Source of the DNA: Dinoroseobacter sp039192165
Lineage (GTDB): Bacteria > Pseudomonadota > Alphaproteobacteria > Rhodobacterales > Rhodobacteraceae
DNA length: 64,000 nucleotides
Direction: 5' to 3'
Assembly: GCA_039192165.1 (NCBI GenBank)
Contig: JBCCXD010000007.1
Coordinates: 62,001 to 126,000 of the forward strand
In this document: piece by piece, positions 25,854 through 34,076 of the stretch
How the letters are laid out: each line of letters starts with the position of its first letter
Position numbering within the stretch: position 1 is the stretch's first letter
Program-made: the position numbers and the translations under genes
The notes under the pieces: model-generated
Told to the model about the DNA's origin: nothing
Databases searched by the model: none
Seen by the model: the letters and a program-made list of their open reading frames with translations, nothing else

Positions 25854-26981
25854 ATGACCGCATTGCTCGACACCGTCGATCCAGATGGCTTGCTTGAATA
25901 CTCGGTGGTGTTCACTGACCGCTCGCTGAACCACATGAGTGGCGCGTTCCAGCAGGTGATGCGTGATATCAACGGCATGTTGCGCGAGGTCTACAACGCG
26001 GACCATGTTGCACTTGTGCCCGGGGGCGGCACCTTCGGGATGGAGGCGGTCGCGCGACAGTTTGGCCAGAACGCCAACGTCCTTGTTGTGCGAAACGGGT
26101 GGTTTTCCTATCGCTGGAGCCAGATTTTCGAGGCTGCACAACTGGCGCAGGAGCCAATTGTGATGAAGGCGCGCCGGGCAGCGAATGTATCGCAGTCACC
26201 ATTTGCACCGGCTCCGATTGAGGAAGTGGTCGCCAAAATCCGCGAGACTCAGCCCGATGTCGTGTTTGCCCCACATGTCGAAACCTCAGCCGGCGTGATC
26301 TTGCCGGACGCCTATGTTGCTGCGCTTGCCGAAGCGGCCCATGAGGTCGGAGCCTTGATGGTACTGGACTGCATCGCGTCTGGCTGCGCGTGGGTCGACA
26401 TGAAAGCCACGGGCGTCGACGTGTTGATCTCGGCGCCTCAAAAGGGTTGGTCGGCGTCGCCTTGTGCGGGGCTCGTGATGATGTCAGAGCGCGCCCGGGC
26501 GCGCGTCAATGAAACCCAGTCAAACAGTTTTGCCGTAGATCTGGGCAAATGGATTCAGATCATGGAAGCCTATTTGAACGGAGGGCACGCTTATCACGCC
26601 ACAATGCCGACAGATGCGCTCCGCGCGTTCCGCGATACGATGCTGGAAACCCAAGAATATGGGTTCCAGCGGCTCAAGGAAGCGCAATGGGCGCTTGGTA
26701 CGCGGGTACGAGAGATGATGGCGGAACGGGGCTTTAAATCCGTGGCTGCCGACGGTTTTGGCGCGCCCGGAGTTGTCGTGGTTTACACCGATGATGCCGA
26801 CCTTCACTCTGGTAAAAAGTTTGCCGCGCAAGGCATGCAGGTTGCCGCTGGTGTTCCGTTGCAATGTGATGAGCCTGCCGATTTTCAGACCTTTCGGATC
26901 GGTCTGTTCGGCCTCGACAAACTCTATGACGTCAATGCAGCTGTGTCGCGGCTGGAGCAGGTTCTGGAAAAAGTCGCCTGA
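25854..26981 (+). CDS. Class V aminotransferase (alanine/serine-glyoxylate type)
   Basis: A 375-residue PLP aminotransferase of the AGXT/SGAT group. The PLP lysine lies in VLISAPQKGWSASPCAGLV, the cofactor aspartate in ALMVLDCIASGC, and the phosphate-binding glycine loop in LVPGGGTFGMEAVARQ. Members transfer amino groups from alanine or serine to glyoxylate, or act in purine nitrogen catabolism. ATG 25854 is chosen over GTG 25842 because GGAGG at 25844-25848 is the right distance before it. It converges on the UbiH-type gene with a 7-bp gap. Confidence 0.88.
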   Translation: MTALLDTVDPDGLLEYSVVFTDRSLNHMSGAFQQVMRDINGMLREVYNADHVALVPGGGTFGMEAVARQFGQNANVLVVRNGWFSYRWSQIFEAAQLAQEPIVMKARRAANVSQSPFAPAPIEEVVAKIRETQPDVVFAPHVETSAGVILPDAYVAALAEAAHEVGALMVLDCIASGCAWVDMKATGVDVLISAPQKGWSASPCAGLVMMSERARARVNETQSNSFAVDLGKWIQIMEAYLNGGHAYHATMPTDALRAFRDTMLETQEYGFQRLKEAQWALGTRVREMMAERGFKSVAADGFGAPGVVVVYTDDADLHSGKKFAAQGMQVAAGVPLQCDEPADFQTFRIGLFGLDKLYDVNAAVSRLEQVLEKVA

Positions 26982-26988
26982 ACGGGTT

Positions 26989-28209
26989 TCAGCGCATCCC
27001 GAGGCCAAGGCGCATTAGCGATCTTCGGACGGGCGCGAGACCGTACAGCGCCTTGAGCCCTTGCGCGCGCGCATCTCGCAAAGGCTGCGCGCCCGCGATC
27101 GAGGCCCGGTTCAATGCGTCGATGCCAGTGACGCGCAGTCTCACTTCGGGGTGTCGGCGGTTGTGATAGTTTTCGAGCATTCGCCGGCTGCCCAGTTCGG
27201 CCGGGTTTTCCTGCGCAAGTTCCAGAAGTACACGCACGTCTCCAAGGCTCATATTAAGTCCTTGCGCACCAATCGGAGGGACAACATGCGCCGCCTCGGC
27301 GATCAGGGCGGTGCGCTCTGCCCACATTCGTTCGGCGATCTGGCTGACGATGGGCCAAACGGTTCGGCGCGAGGCAAGCTTTAACGGTCCCAGAAGACCG
27401 GTTGACCGTAAGTTCATTTCTTCTTCGAAAGCATCCTTGGGCAGGTTGGCAAGCCGAACCGCTTCGGGCCCACGCTCCATCCAGACAACGGCGGAGCAGG
27501 GGCTGTTTTCGCGGTCTGGCAGGGGAACCAGTGTGAAGGGACCACCTGTGCGATGGATCTCCGTCGACACATTGCTATGGGGCACCGGGTGGGTCACGGC
27601 AAAGGCGAGCGCTTTCTGGCCATAGCGTGTCGTGGATACCTTGATCCCAACAGCTTCGCGGACACGAGAATTTCGTCCGTCCGCGGCAATCATAAGACGC
27701 GCACGCACTCGGCGACCATCTGTGAGAGTGACACGGGCTTCTGATTGGCGGGTTAGGACCGACTTCGTGCCAACTCCGCTTCGGAACTCGACCGTTGCAA
27801 GGTCGTCAATGCGCGCCAGAAACTCACGCCGCAGCAGCCAGTTTGGCAGGTTCCAGCCAAAGGGCGCGTCCGAGATGTCTTGCGCGTCGAAAGCTTTTTG
27901 TACACGTGCGACCGGCTCCGGTCCGCCGGCATCGATTATTTGCATTACCTGAAGCGCTGAGGCGTGCGGGGCAAGCCTGTCCCACAAACCTGCCTTTTCA
28001 AGAACCTTTCGAGAGGGCTGAAGGAAGGCTGTTGTTCTGAGATCCGCATTATCCGCCGCACCGTCGGTGACTGGTGCCGCGGGGTCCACAACGATGACCT
28101 CAAAACCAGCGCTGCCGAAAGCACACGCCGCAGCGAGGCCTGCGACCCCGCCACCGGAAATCAGAACGTCTGTTGTTTCAAGGTCCAAGTACGCGCTCCC
28201 TGTCTGCAC
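26989..28209 (-). CDS. UbiH/UbiF/VisC family FAD-dependent hydroxylase
   Basis: A 406-residue flavoprotein monooxygenase of the ubiquinone-biosynthesis family. The N-terminal dinucleotide fold is DVLISGGGVAGLAAACAFGS, the DG motif is RLMIAADGRNSRVREAVG, and the C-terminal FAD contact is AEAAHVVPPIGAQGLNMSLGD, where the usual GDAAH reads AEAAH. Such enzymes hydroxylate the ubiquinone ring at C1, C5 or C6; which position is not clear from sequence alone. The downstream strand converges on the aminotransferase gene. The small membrane protein gene at 28266 lies 56 bp upstream on the same strand. Confidence 0.88.
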   Translation of the reverse strand: MQTGSAYLDLETTDVLISGGGVAGLAAACAFGSAGFEVIVVDPAAPVTDGAADNADLRTTAFLQPSRKVLEKAGLWDRLAPHASALQVMQIIDAGGPEPVARVQKAFDAQDISDAPFGWNLPNWLLRREFLARIDDLATVEFRSGVGTKSVLTRQSEARVTLTDGRRVRARLMIAADGRNSRVREAVGIKVSTTRYGQKALAFAVTHPVPHSNVSTEIHRTGGPFTLVPLPDRENSPCSAVVWMERGPEAVRLANLPKDAFEEEMNLRSTGLLGPLKLASRRTVWPIVSQIAERMWAERTALIAEAAHVVPPIGAQGLNMSLGDVRVLLELAQENPAELGSRRMLENYHNRRHPEVRLRVTGIDALNRASIAGAQPLRDARAQGLKALYGLAPVRRSLMRLGLGMR

Positions 28210-28265
28210 CCGGAACCTAGGTGGTCAGAGCAAAGCGTCCAAGCGGCAAATTGACCTGCGACCGT

Positions 28266-28517
28266 CTACCCGCGACTGATGATGACCAGCATAGTGAGCA
28301 TTACGGCGACCATGGTCAGAGCGCCAGTGATCAGGCCCGCGAACCCAAAAACGACCACGGCACCAATCCAAGCAACAAGGATGGACAAGGCCAGGGCTGC
28401 GAACTGAACTTCCTCGCGCGAGATAGACAGATCGATCCGACGACCCGAGCGCGTGGGTCGGGCTTTGGTTGAACCGGTATCGATGTTCGTTGTTGCAGCG
28501 GTCATGTCTAGCCCCAT
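28266..28517 (-). CDS. Small two-helix membrane protein (83 aa)
   Basis: An 83-residue protein with a basic N-terminal half (TKARPTRSGRRIDLSISREE) and two closely spaced hydrophobic helices (about residues 40-59 and 61-81). The ATG at 28517 is preceded on the coding strand by GAGCGAGG, five bases before it, which supports this start over the ATG at 28505. It lies upstream of the UbiH-type gene on the same strand, which may place them in one transcript. I do not recognise the family, and the function is unknown. Confidence 0.65.
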   Translation of the reverse strand: MGLDMTAATTNIDTGSTKARPTRSGRRIDLSISREEVQFAALALSILVAWIGAVVVFGFAGLITGALTMVAVMLTMLVIISRG

Positions 28518-28593
28518 GTTTTCCTCGCTCCCCTATGGCGCTTTGCTGCGCCGCAGCATAGTGCGCGCATTGCCGCAGTAGTGTGCAGTCAGA

Positions 28594-29241
28594 TCAGTCA
28601 ATAAGGCGCGCAATAAACGACGAAAGATCGCTTGTGTGGTGGTGGATGTGGTCCGCAGGTTCCGGCACCGGAGCGACATGGACTGTGCGCATTCCCATCG
28701 CGTGCGGGGCCGCGAGGTTACGGTGTTCGTCTTCGAACATAGCGGCCATCTCCGGCCGAAGACTGTCCTGTGCGAACACGGTTTCGAACGCTGCACGCGC
28801 CGGCTTGGGCTGAAAGTCGGCATGTTCCACGCCGTAAACCGCATCAAAGATGCCCGACAGGCCGCGCGCCTTGATTACATTGCGGGCGTAGGGCGCACAC
28901 CCATTGGTGTAGACGATCTTCCGGCCGGGAAGGGCGCGCAATCGCTGCGCCAGTGCGGGATCGGCGTCGAGCACTGAAAAATCTATGTCGTGTACTTCGT
29001 CCAGATAGGGCTGCGGATCAACGCTGTGTTCCTGCATTAGCCCGGCCAGGGTCGTCCCGTAGTGTTGCCAGTATTGCTGCCGAAGCTGGTTGGCCCGCGA
29101 CTCGGTTACACCGAGCGCATCTTGAACATAGGCTGTCATTCGCACCTCGATTTGATCGAACAGACGCATATGCGGCGGATAGAGCGTGTTGTCGAGGTCA
29201 AAGACCCAATCGGTCACGTGGGAGAACTGCGCAGCTAACAT
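28594..29241 (-). CDS. HAD-superfamily pyrimidine 5'-nucleotidase-type phosphatase
   Basis: A 215-residue HAD hydrolase. Motif I is DWVFDLDNTLYPP near residue 11 with both catalytic aspartates; a helical cap follows, motif II is KIVYTNGCAPYA, and the motif III/IV region includes FQPKPARAAFETV and AAMFEDEHRNLAAPHAMG. The family (SDT1/PPE-type pyrimidine 5'-nucleotidases) dephosphorylates nucleotides or acts as housecleaning enzymes. ATG 29241 is taken as the start because the protein aligns from MLAAQFSHVTDWVFDLD; the long upstream in-frame extension overlaps the divergent GntR gene and is not protein-like. Confidence 0.87.
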   Translation of the reverse strand: MLAAQFSHVTDWVFDLDNTLYPPHMRLFDQIEVRMTAYVQDALGVTESRANQLRQQYWQHYGTTLAGLMQEHSVDPQPYLDEVHDIDFSVLDADPALAQRLRALPGRKIVYTNGCAPYARNVIKARGLSGIFDAVYGVEHADFQPKPARAAFETVFAQDSLRPEMAAMFEDEHRNLAAPHAMGMRTVHVAPVPEPADHIHHHTSDLSSFIARLID

Positions 29242-29339
29242 ACCCGAGAGATAGGCTTCGGTCGGCACCCGGGCAATGCCGGGCTTGCTATCACGGTGCG
29301 GGGCCGGATAGCCTTTCTTTACGAAGTGGAGTGATAAAA

Positions 29340-29981
29340 ATGACAGAGCCGAAACCGGCCCAGAAGGACGCGTACGACATGATCCTCGAAGCGATCGATG
29401 TCGGGGTCTACAAACCCGGTGACAGATTGGTTGAAAGTGACCTTGCCGAGAGGTTCGGCGTATCGCGGACACCCATCCGGGAGGCGCTTCAACGGCTTGA
29501 AACTCAGTCGCTTCTGGCGCGGGATGGCCGGTCGCTGATAGTCGCTTCGCTGGACCATAATGAGATGGCCGAACTCTACGTCGTGCGTGCTGAGCTGGAG
29601 GGGCTCGCCGCACGGCTCGCAGCCCGTCATGCTGCGCGGGAGGAGGTTAAGGTCCTGGCCGAAATGATAGAGGACGACACAAACCTGCTTGGCGACAGTG
29701 CTTCCATGGCGCGGGCAAACAGGCGTTTTCACAAGCAGATACACCTTGCATCTCACAACCGGTTTCTGGTCCAGCAGCTCGACCTTGTCTATCGTTCTAT
29801 GGCTTTGATGGCGACGACATCTCTCGCAGCTCAGGGGCGCGGAGAAAAAGCGCTCGAAGAACACCGCGCAATCGTAAGCGCAATTGCCGAGCGCGATGAG
29901 GAGGCCGCCTATGCCGCCCTGAAGGCCCATATCTCGATTGCTTTTGAAACCCGGCTGAAAGCCGATGCAGAGGGGCTTTAG
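29340..29981 (+). CDS. GntR family regulator (FadR/FCD subfamily)
   Basis: A 213-residue repressor-type regulator. The N-terminal GntR winged helix reads YDMILEAIDVGVYKPGDRL and SDLAERFGVSRTPIREALQRLE; the C-terminal helical FCD ligand-binding domain has the histidine-rich pattern RRFHKQIHLASHNRFL and EEHRAIVSAIAERD. ATG 29340 is supported by GTGGAGTG just upstream; a much longer in-frame upstream stretch is not coding-like. It diverges from the HAD phosphatase gene across about 100 bp and converges on the glycosyltransferase gene with a 4-bp overlap. Ligand and targets are unknown. Confidence 0.92.
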   Translation: MTEPKPAQKDAYDMILEAIDVGVYKPGDRLVESDLAERFGVSRTPIREALQRLETQSLLARDGRSLIVASLDHNEMAELYVVRAELEGLAARLAARHAAREEVKVLAEMIEDDTNLLGDSASMARANRRFHKQIHLASHNRFLVQQLDLVYRSMALMATTSLAAQGRGEKALEEHRAIVSAIAERDEEAAYAALKAHISIAFETRLKADAEGL

Positions 29982-31870
29982 CTCGCCCTATCCTCATAAC
30001 TGACACCGTGTCTGGTTTTGTCCCAGAAATAAGGACGCGTGACCAGTTCGGTCAGCGCTTTCAAAGCGGCAACAGATGCCATCAGAAAGTAGATGTGTAA
30101 GAGCGGAAGGACCCAAACCAGATGACGGTGATGGCGCTGTCGTATGCCAGCTGCCCACACAGCCAAGTTCACGACCTCCAGTCCGAGCATGACCCGTCCG
30201 GCGTCGCGCACAAGGTTTTCCGATACCCCGGGCACCGGCAGACCGAAAAAGGCACCTATCATCAGAAACAGAACGGGCATCGTCAGGGTTCCGAGAACGG
30301 ACCCCAAGAACAGGACCTGGAAACTCATGAACCCTGCAGGTCCAAGATCGTTCCAAAGTGCTTTTGGATGGCGCATTTGCACCGCATAGGTCTTCATATA
30401 ACCCTTGATCCAGCGTGAACGCTGGCGGATCCAGGCCAAAGGCGTACTGGTCGCTTCCTCCCGTGTAACCGTATCGAGCAAGGCGGTGCGGTAGCCCGCC
30501 CTATGCAGACGGATGCCCAGTTCTGCATCCTCGGTGACATTGTGGGCGTCCCAACGGCCGAGCCGCTCCAGAACGTCGCGACGCAGAAACAGGGTTGTGC
30601 CGCCCAGAGGAACTGGCAATTCGAGTGCGGCAAGCCCTTTGAGCTGCAACCCGAACCAGCCTGCATATTCCGCCGTAAAGCAACGTGTTAACAGGCCTGT
30701 GCGCGTGTTGAAAAAGTCCAGCCGCCCTTGAAGGCAGGCAACGTTGGGCGCGGCATCACGAAATGCGTCCGCAACCTTTAAAAGCTGGTCCGTGTCCGGT
30801 TTGTCCTCGGCGTCGTAGACGCCGATAACGTCGCCACGACAAAATGGCAGGGCAAAATTGAGCGCCCGCGGTTTGGTTCGGATTGATCCGCGCGGGACTT
30901 GCAATGCCCGGAAGCTCTGCGGCAATTCCAGATGCGACAGGGTGGTCTTCGTGGTGTCGTCATCATCCTCAATCACGAAGATGATTTCCAACAACTCGCG
31001 CGGGTATTTCAACTGCAGGAGGTTGCTGAGGAGAGTTGCCGCGACCTCCGGTTCACGTAGGAGCGGAACCAGGACCGAAATGCTTGGTAATCGTTGCGTG
31101 TCGGGGGGACACATCTGCTGTGGGCGGTCACGCAGCGCGGCGACACTCAAAACGGCTTTGAGTATCACATTGACGGCGACGAGCGCTGTGGCAGCCAGGA
31201 TCAAAGCTGACAGCAGGACACCCGGGACGGTCAAAAACAGGAGAAAAAGCAGAGCGCAGACCGGCAGAACGCTTGCAGACGGAAGTATCGCCCGGCGCCT
31301 GCAACTCTGATCGTCCGGGAGGCTGGTTTCTGCCAGGCTCACGAGCTCCGACTGACAGGTCTTTGAGATCGCGTGCTGTATGTCAACTGATGGGGCCACA
31401 GCCAAAACAGGCGGACCCAGGTCGTCTGGCAGTTCAAGACGAGCCTCGTCGAAAAGTTCCGGCGCATCAGTCACCCAAACAATGCGTCCGCCCAGCCGTC
31501 GCCACGGCAGTATCGTATGTTTCAGGCACCGTTCAATACCCAGCTCCAAGAGCAGTGTTTTGTCTGGTGGGCTGTGATCCAGGTGGACACGGGTTGCGCC
31601 AAAGCAGATGCAGCGCGCTGTCAGAAGTGTATCGGGTGCCAGCCATCCCTCTGACACCAGCACATGCTGCACGCTTACCCCATGGGTCCGCGCCAGCTGT
31701 CTTGCCTTGCGCAACTCGCCAGTCGAGATAAAGCCGCTTTCAACGAGATGACCGAGGAGTTTTTCGCATGGCGGTAGGGGCGCCCGAGGGCGTGCTCTGG
31801 TATCCTGCCGCGCGAGGGGCACGGCGGTATATTGCATTGCTCCTTTGGGATGGGGCGCATTCACAGGCAC
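29978..31870 (-). CDS. Membrane GT2 glycosyltransferase with MshEN-like N-terminal domain
   Basis: A 630-residue processive-type family 2 glycosyltransferase. Two transmembrane helices (about 203-250) precede the catalytic domain with SISVLVPLLREPEVA, the D,D pair VIEDDDD and YDAEDKPDTD, TEDAELG and the QRSRW-type IRQRSRWIKGYMKT. Three further C-terminal helices follow. The first ~120 residues resemble the MshEN/GspE N-terminal fold (KLLGHLVESGFISTGELRKA), a domain often associated with cyclic-di-GMP binding. ATG at 31870 or 31837 could be the start. It lies 63 bp downstream of carA on the same strand, with a CtrA-type box in the gap. The product is probably an exopolysaccharide. Confidence 0.85.
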   Translation of the reverse strand: MPVNAPHPKGAMQYTAVPLARQDTRARPRAPLPPCEKLLGHLVESGFISTGELRKARQLARTHGVSVQHVLVSEGWLAPDTLLTARCICFGATRVHLDHSPPDKTLLLELGIERCLKHTILPWRRLGGRIVWVTDAPELFDEARLELPDDLGPPVLAVAPSVDIQHAISKTCQSELVSLAETSLPDDQSCRRRAILPSASVLPVCALLFLLFLTVPGVLLSALILAATALVAVNVILKAVLSVAALRDRPQQMCPPDTQRLPSISVLVPLLREPEVAATLLSNLLQLKYPRELLEIIFVIEDDDDTTKTTLSHLELPQSFRALQVPRGSIRTKPRALNFALPFCRGDVIGVYDAEDKPDTDQLLKVADAFRDAAPNVACLQGRLDFFNTRTGLLTRCFTAEYAGWFGLQLKGLAALELPVPLGGTTLFLRRDVLERLGRWDAHNVTEDAELGIRLHRAGYRTALLDTVTREEATSTPLAWIRQRSRWIKGYMKTYAVQMRHPKALWNDLGPAGFMSFQVLFLGSVLGTLTMPVLFLMIGAFFGLPVPGVSENLVRDAGRVMLGLEVVNLAVWAAGIRQRHHRHLVWVLPLLHIYFLMASVAALKALTELVTRPYFWDKTRHGVSYEDRAS

Positions 31871-31906
31871 AGGTCTCCGTCGTGGGAGATTTGTGCACTT
31901 TCACGC

Positions 31907-31921
31907 TTAACAAAGGTTTAA
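31907..31921 (-). promoter_or_regulatory. CtrA-type binding site TTAA-N7-TTAA
   Basis: The gap between carA and the glycosyltransferase gene contains a perfect TTAA-N7-TTAA, the full consensus for the alphaproteobacterial cell-cycle regulator CtrA, centred about 44 bp before the first possible glycosyltransferase start. Position and perfection suggest direct control of that gene. The motif is short, so chance occurrence is possible. Confidence 0.5.
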
Positions 31922-31933
31922 TCGTGGACCGTA

Positions 31934-33103
31934 TCAGGCCACAGCGCGCCGCGCCGCCATCGCCGCTGCGAAGCGCTTGAACAGGTAGTAGCTGTCTTGC
32001 GGGCCCGGGCTTGCTTCAGGGTGGTACTGGACAGAGAAAACCGGACGGTTGTCCATCCGAATGCCGCAATTTGATCCATCAAACAGGCTGACATGGGTTT
32101 CAACGACACCGTCGGGCAACGTCTGGCTGTCGACAGTAAAGCCATGGTTCATTGATGTGATTTCCACCTTTCCCGTGTCGAGATCCTTTACCGGATGGTT
32201 AGCCCCATGGTGACCGTGGTTCATTTTAACTGTCTTGGCCCCGAGTGCCAGCGCCAGCATTTGGTGTCCCAGGCAGATCCCGAAGACCGGTATGTCGGTC
32301 TTGTCTAGGATTTCCTGGATCATCGGGACCGCATAAGAGCCGGTTGCCGCAGGATCCCCGGGACCGTTTGAGAGGAACACACCATCTGGATTTTGGGCAA
32401 GCACCTCTTCTGCCGTCGACGTCGCTGGCATCACCATGACATCGCAGCCAGCAGACGCGAGGCAGCGCAGAATGTTTCTCTTGGCGCCGTAATCTAGAGC
32501 AACCACCTTGTGTCCTGGCTCAGTGCGCTGGGTATACCCTTCGGGCCAGTTCCAGCGAAGCTCGTTCCACCGGTAGGATTGTGCGCAGGTGACTTCCTTG
32601 GCGAGGTCGAGCCCTTCGAGCCCCTCGAACGCGCGCGCTTTGGCAACCAGTTGCTCCAGGTCAAACACGCCCTTTGGGTTATGAGCGAGGGTCACATGTG
32701 GCGCGCCTTGCTGCCGTATCGCTCGCGTTAAGCGACGTGTGTCAACGCCCCCAATTCCGATACGCCCGGTTTTCTCGAGCCAGGCGGTCAGCAGATTTTG
32801 CGCACGCCAGTTTGAGGGATCTGTTGGGTCCCATTTAACCACCATGCCGTCTGCTACCGGATCTGCTGTCTCGTCGTCTTCGGTATTGACGCCGACATTT
32901 CCAATATGCGGGAAGGTGAAGGTCACGATCTGCCCTGCATAGGACGGGTCCGTCATGATCTCCTGATAGCCGGTCATGGCCGTGTTAAAACACAGCTCGG
33001 CAGACGTCTCACCCACAGCTCCGAACCCTCGCCCGTAAAATACCGTTCCATCTGCAAGAACAAGGCAGGCCGTCGGAGTGGCTTCAGAGGCAGTCATGGG
33101 CAA
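31934..33103 (-). CDS. carA: Carbamoyl-phosphate synthase small subunit
   Basis: Glutaminase subunit of carbamoyl-phosphate synthase, which supplies arginine and pyrimidine synthesis. The 389-residue protein has the N-terminal CPSase small-chain domain (CLVLADGTVFYGRGFGA, TGYQEIMTDPSYAGQIV). A class I glutamine amidotransferase domain follows, with the nucleophile in VFGICLGHQMLALALG and the catalytic His/Glu in YHPEASPGPQDSYYLF. carB is not in the window. It diverges from yqeY with a 146-bp shared upstream region in which no obvious regulatory motif was found. Confidence 0.97.
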   Translation of the reverse strand: MPMTASEATPTACLVLADGTVFYGRGFGAVGETSAELCFNTAMTGYQEIMTDPSYAGQIVTFTFPHIGNVGVNTEDDETADPVADGMVVKWDPTDPSNWRAQNLLTAWLEKTGRIGIGGVDTRRLTRAIRQQGAPHVTLAHNPKGVFDLEQLVAKARAFEGLEGLDLAKEVTCAQSYRWNELRWNWPEGYTQRTEPGHKVVALDYGAKRNILRCLASAGCDVMVMPATSTAEEVLAQNPDGVFLSNGPGDPAATGSYAVPMIQEILDKTDIPVFGICLGHQMLALALGAKTVKMNHGHHGANHPVKDLDTGKVEITSMNHGFTVDSQTLPDGVVETHVSLFDGSNCGIRMDNRPVFSVQYHPEASPGPQDSYYLFKRFAAAMAARRAVA

Positions 33104-33249
33104 ATCCTCAGATCAGGGGTGTCGGCAAATTGCTGCGTTCCTAAGGGGCGGCTCCGATGGGGTCAAGACACCTGCAAACGCAGGAGCCCCTTGCGAGCCG
33201 CCATGGCACTCGCTATGTGGAAGTTTCGTCTAAATATGGGATCAACACC

Positions 33250-33711
33250 ATGGAATTGCGCGACAAGATAAATACAGGCCTGAAAGCTGCGATGAAATCA
33301 AAAGATGCGCCGCGTCTGTCGACGTTGCGCCTGATCAACGCTGCCATCAAGGATCGTGAAATTGCCCTGCGTGGTGAAGGTAAAGCCACGGGCGTTACGG
33401 ATGCCGATATCCTTGCGATTCTGGGCAAGATGGTGAAGCAAAGGCAGGAAAGTGTGCGGACTTACGAAGAGGGCGGACGTCTTGAGCTTGCCGAAGCGGA
33501 AGAGGCGGAAATTGCCATCATCGAAGAGTTTCTGCCACGACAGCTTTCGGAAGATGAAGTTGAGACAGCGATTCAGAAAGCGATCGAAGCAACAGACGCA
33601 AGCTCTATCCGAGATATGGGGCGCGTCATTGGCGCGCTGAAAGCCAAATATACGGGTCAAATGGACTTTGCGGTGGTCGGCCCGTTGGTGAAAACGCGTC
33701 TCGGAGCATGA
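33250..33711 (+). CDS. yqeY: GatB/YqeY domain protein
   Basis: A 153-residue stand-alone YqeY protein, related to the tRNA-binding tail of the GatB amidotransferase subunit. The opening MELRDKINTGLKAAMKSKD and internal STLRLINAAIKDREIALRG, LGKMVKQRQESVRTYEEGGR and EFLPRQLSEDEV are family hallmarks. The ATG at 33250 is chosen because the family begins there; upstream in-frame codons overlap the carA promoter. Its role is unproven, with an accessory role in tRNA amidation or binding suggested. It is followed by a strong hairpin 30 bp after the stop. Confidence 0.92.
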   Translation: MELRDKINTGLKAAMKSKDAPRLSTLRLINAAIKDREIALRGEGKATGVTDADILAILGKMVKQRQESVRTYEEGGRLELAEAEEAEIAIIEEFLPRQLSEDEVETAIQKAIEATDASSIRDMGRVIGALKAKYTGQMDFAVVGPLVKTRLGA

Positions 33712-33741
33712 GTCCAACACCCGGAGTATAAAAACACCCAA

Positions 33742-33767
33742 GCGCGGCAAGGTTACCCTTGCCGCGC
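33742..33767. terminator. Perfect 11-bp hairpin after yqeY
   Basis: Arms 33742-33752 and 33757-33767 pair perfectly around a TTAC loop. Read rightward it follows the yqeY stop by 30 bp but lacks a T tract. Read leftward it is followed after seven bases by TTTTT, so it could end transcripts from either side. Confidence 0.7.
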
Positions 33768-34009
33768 CTGAGCACTCGCACACTCGTTACCCTATCCGAC
33801 GCCGCGTTAGCACTGCGCTGTGACGTGGGCGGCAGGCCCAAACACTCGTTATTCGAGCGGCGTCAGATTCTAGGACCAGCGGTCTGGGGAACCACTGGGG
33901 GTCATTTGGCCATCACCCCAAATCACCCAAAAGAGGCAGTCTTTGCCCCTGTCAGCTGTAGGCACTGGGAAAACACGGTCTGTTACTGACTGAAAGTACC
34001 CTAGCGACG
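33768..34009 (-). ncRNA. Candidate small RNA driven from a CRP-type promoter
   Basis: Leftward transcription predicted from the CRP-type box at 34043-34058 and the TATTGT at 34021-34016 would start near 34009 and reach the hairpin at 33767-33742, giving an RNA of roughly 240-270 nt. There is no protein frame with a ribosome site inside. No known RNA family is recognised. The case rests entirely on promoter and terminator spacing, so this is a hypothesis. Confidence 0.25.
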
Positions 34010-34042
34010 ACTCAGACAATACAGCGTTCTGTGCGTCCGGTC

Positions 34043-34058
34043 TGTGAACTAGGTCACA
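34043..34058. promoter_or_regulatory. Perfect CRP-family palindrome TGTGA-N6-TCACA
   Basis: The half-sites match the CRP consensus exactly, and the spacer carries an inner CTAG, making 14 of 16 bases palindromic. It lies just past the 3' end of a Crp-family gene. The centre (34050.5) is 32 bp from the centre of a leftward -10-like TATTGT (34021-34016), the geometry of a class II CRP-activated promoter. Rightward there is only the antisense of the crp gene. Confidence 0.5.
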
Positions 34059-34076
34059 CTCGGATCGGAAATGTGG

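Larger units (their letters stand above)
33712..34076. other. 365-bp gap between convergent yqeY and crp genes
   Basis: No convincing protein gene is found. The stretch holds a terminator-like hairpin (33742-33767), a nine-base direct repeat CACTCGTTA at about 33781 and 33842, and a perfect CRP-type palindrome (34043-34058) with a -10-like TATTGT at the class II distance. These point to a possible leftward small RNA, described separately. Confidence 0.6.

Noticed and set aside
28953..29339. N-terminal extension of the GntR gene
   Set aside because: It overlaps the coding strand of the divergent HAD gene, and GTGGAGTG sits before the ATG at 29340, where the GntR domain starts.
33759..33989. 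Possible 76-codon frame in the yqeY/crp gap
   Set aside because: It starts with a TTG inside the hairpin, has no ribosome site and no recognisable protein character.
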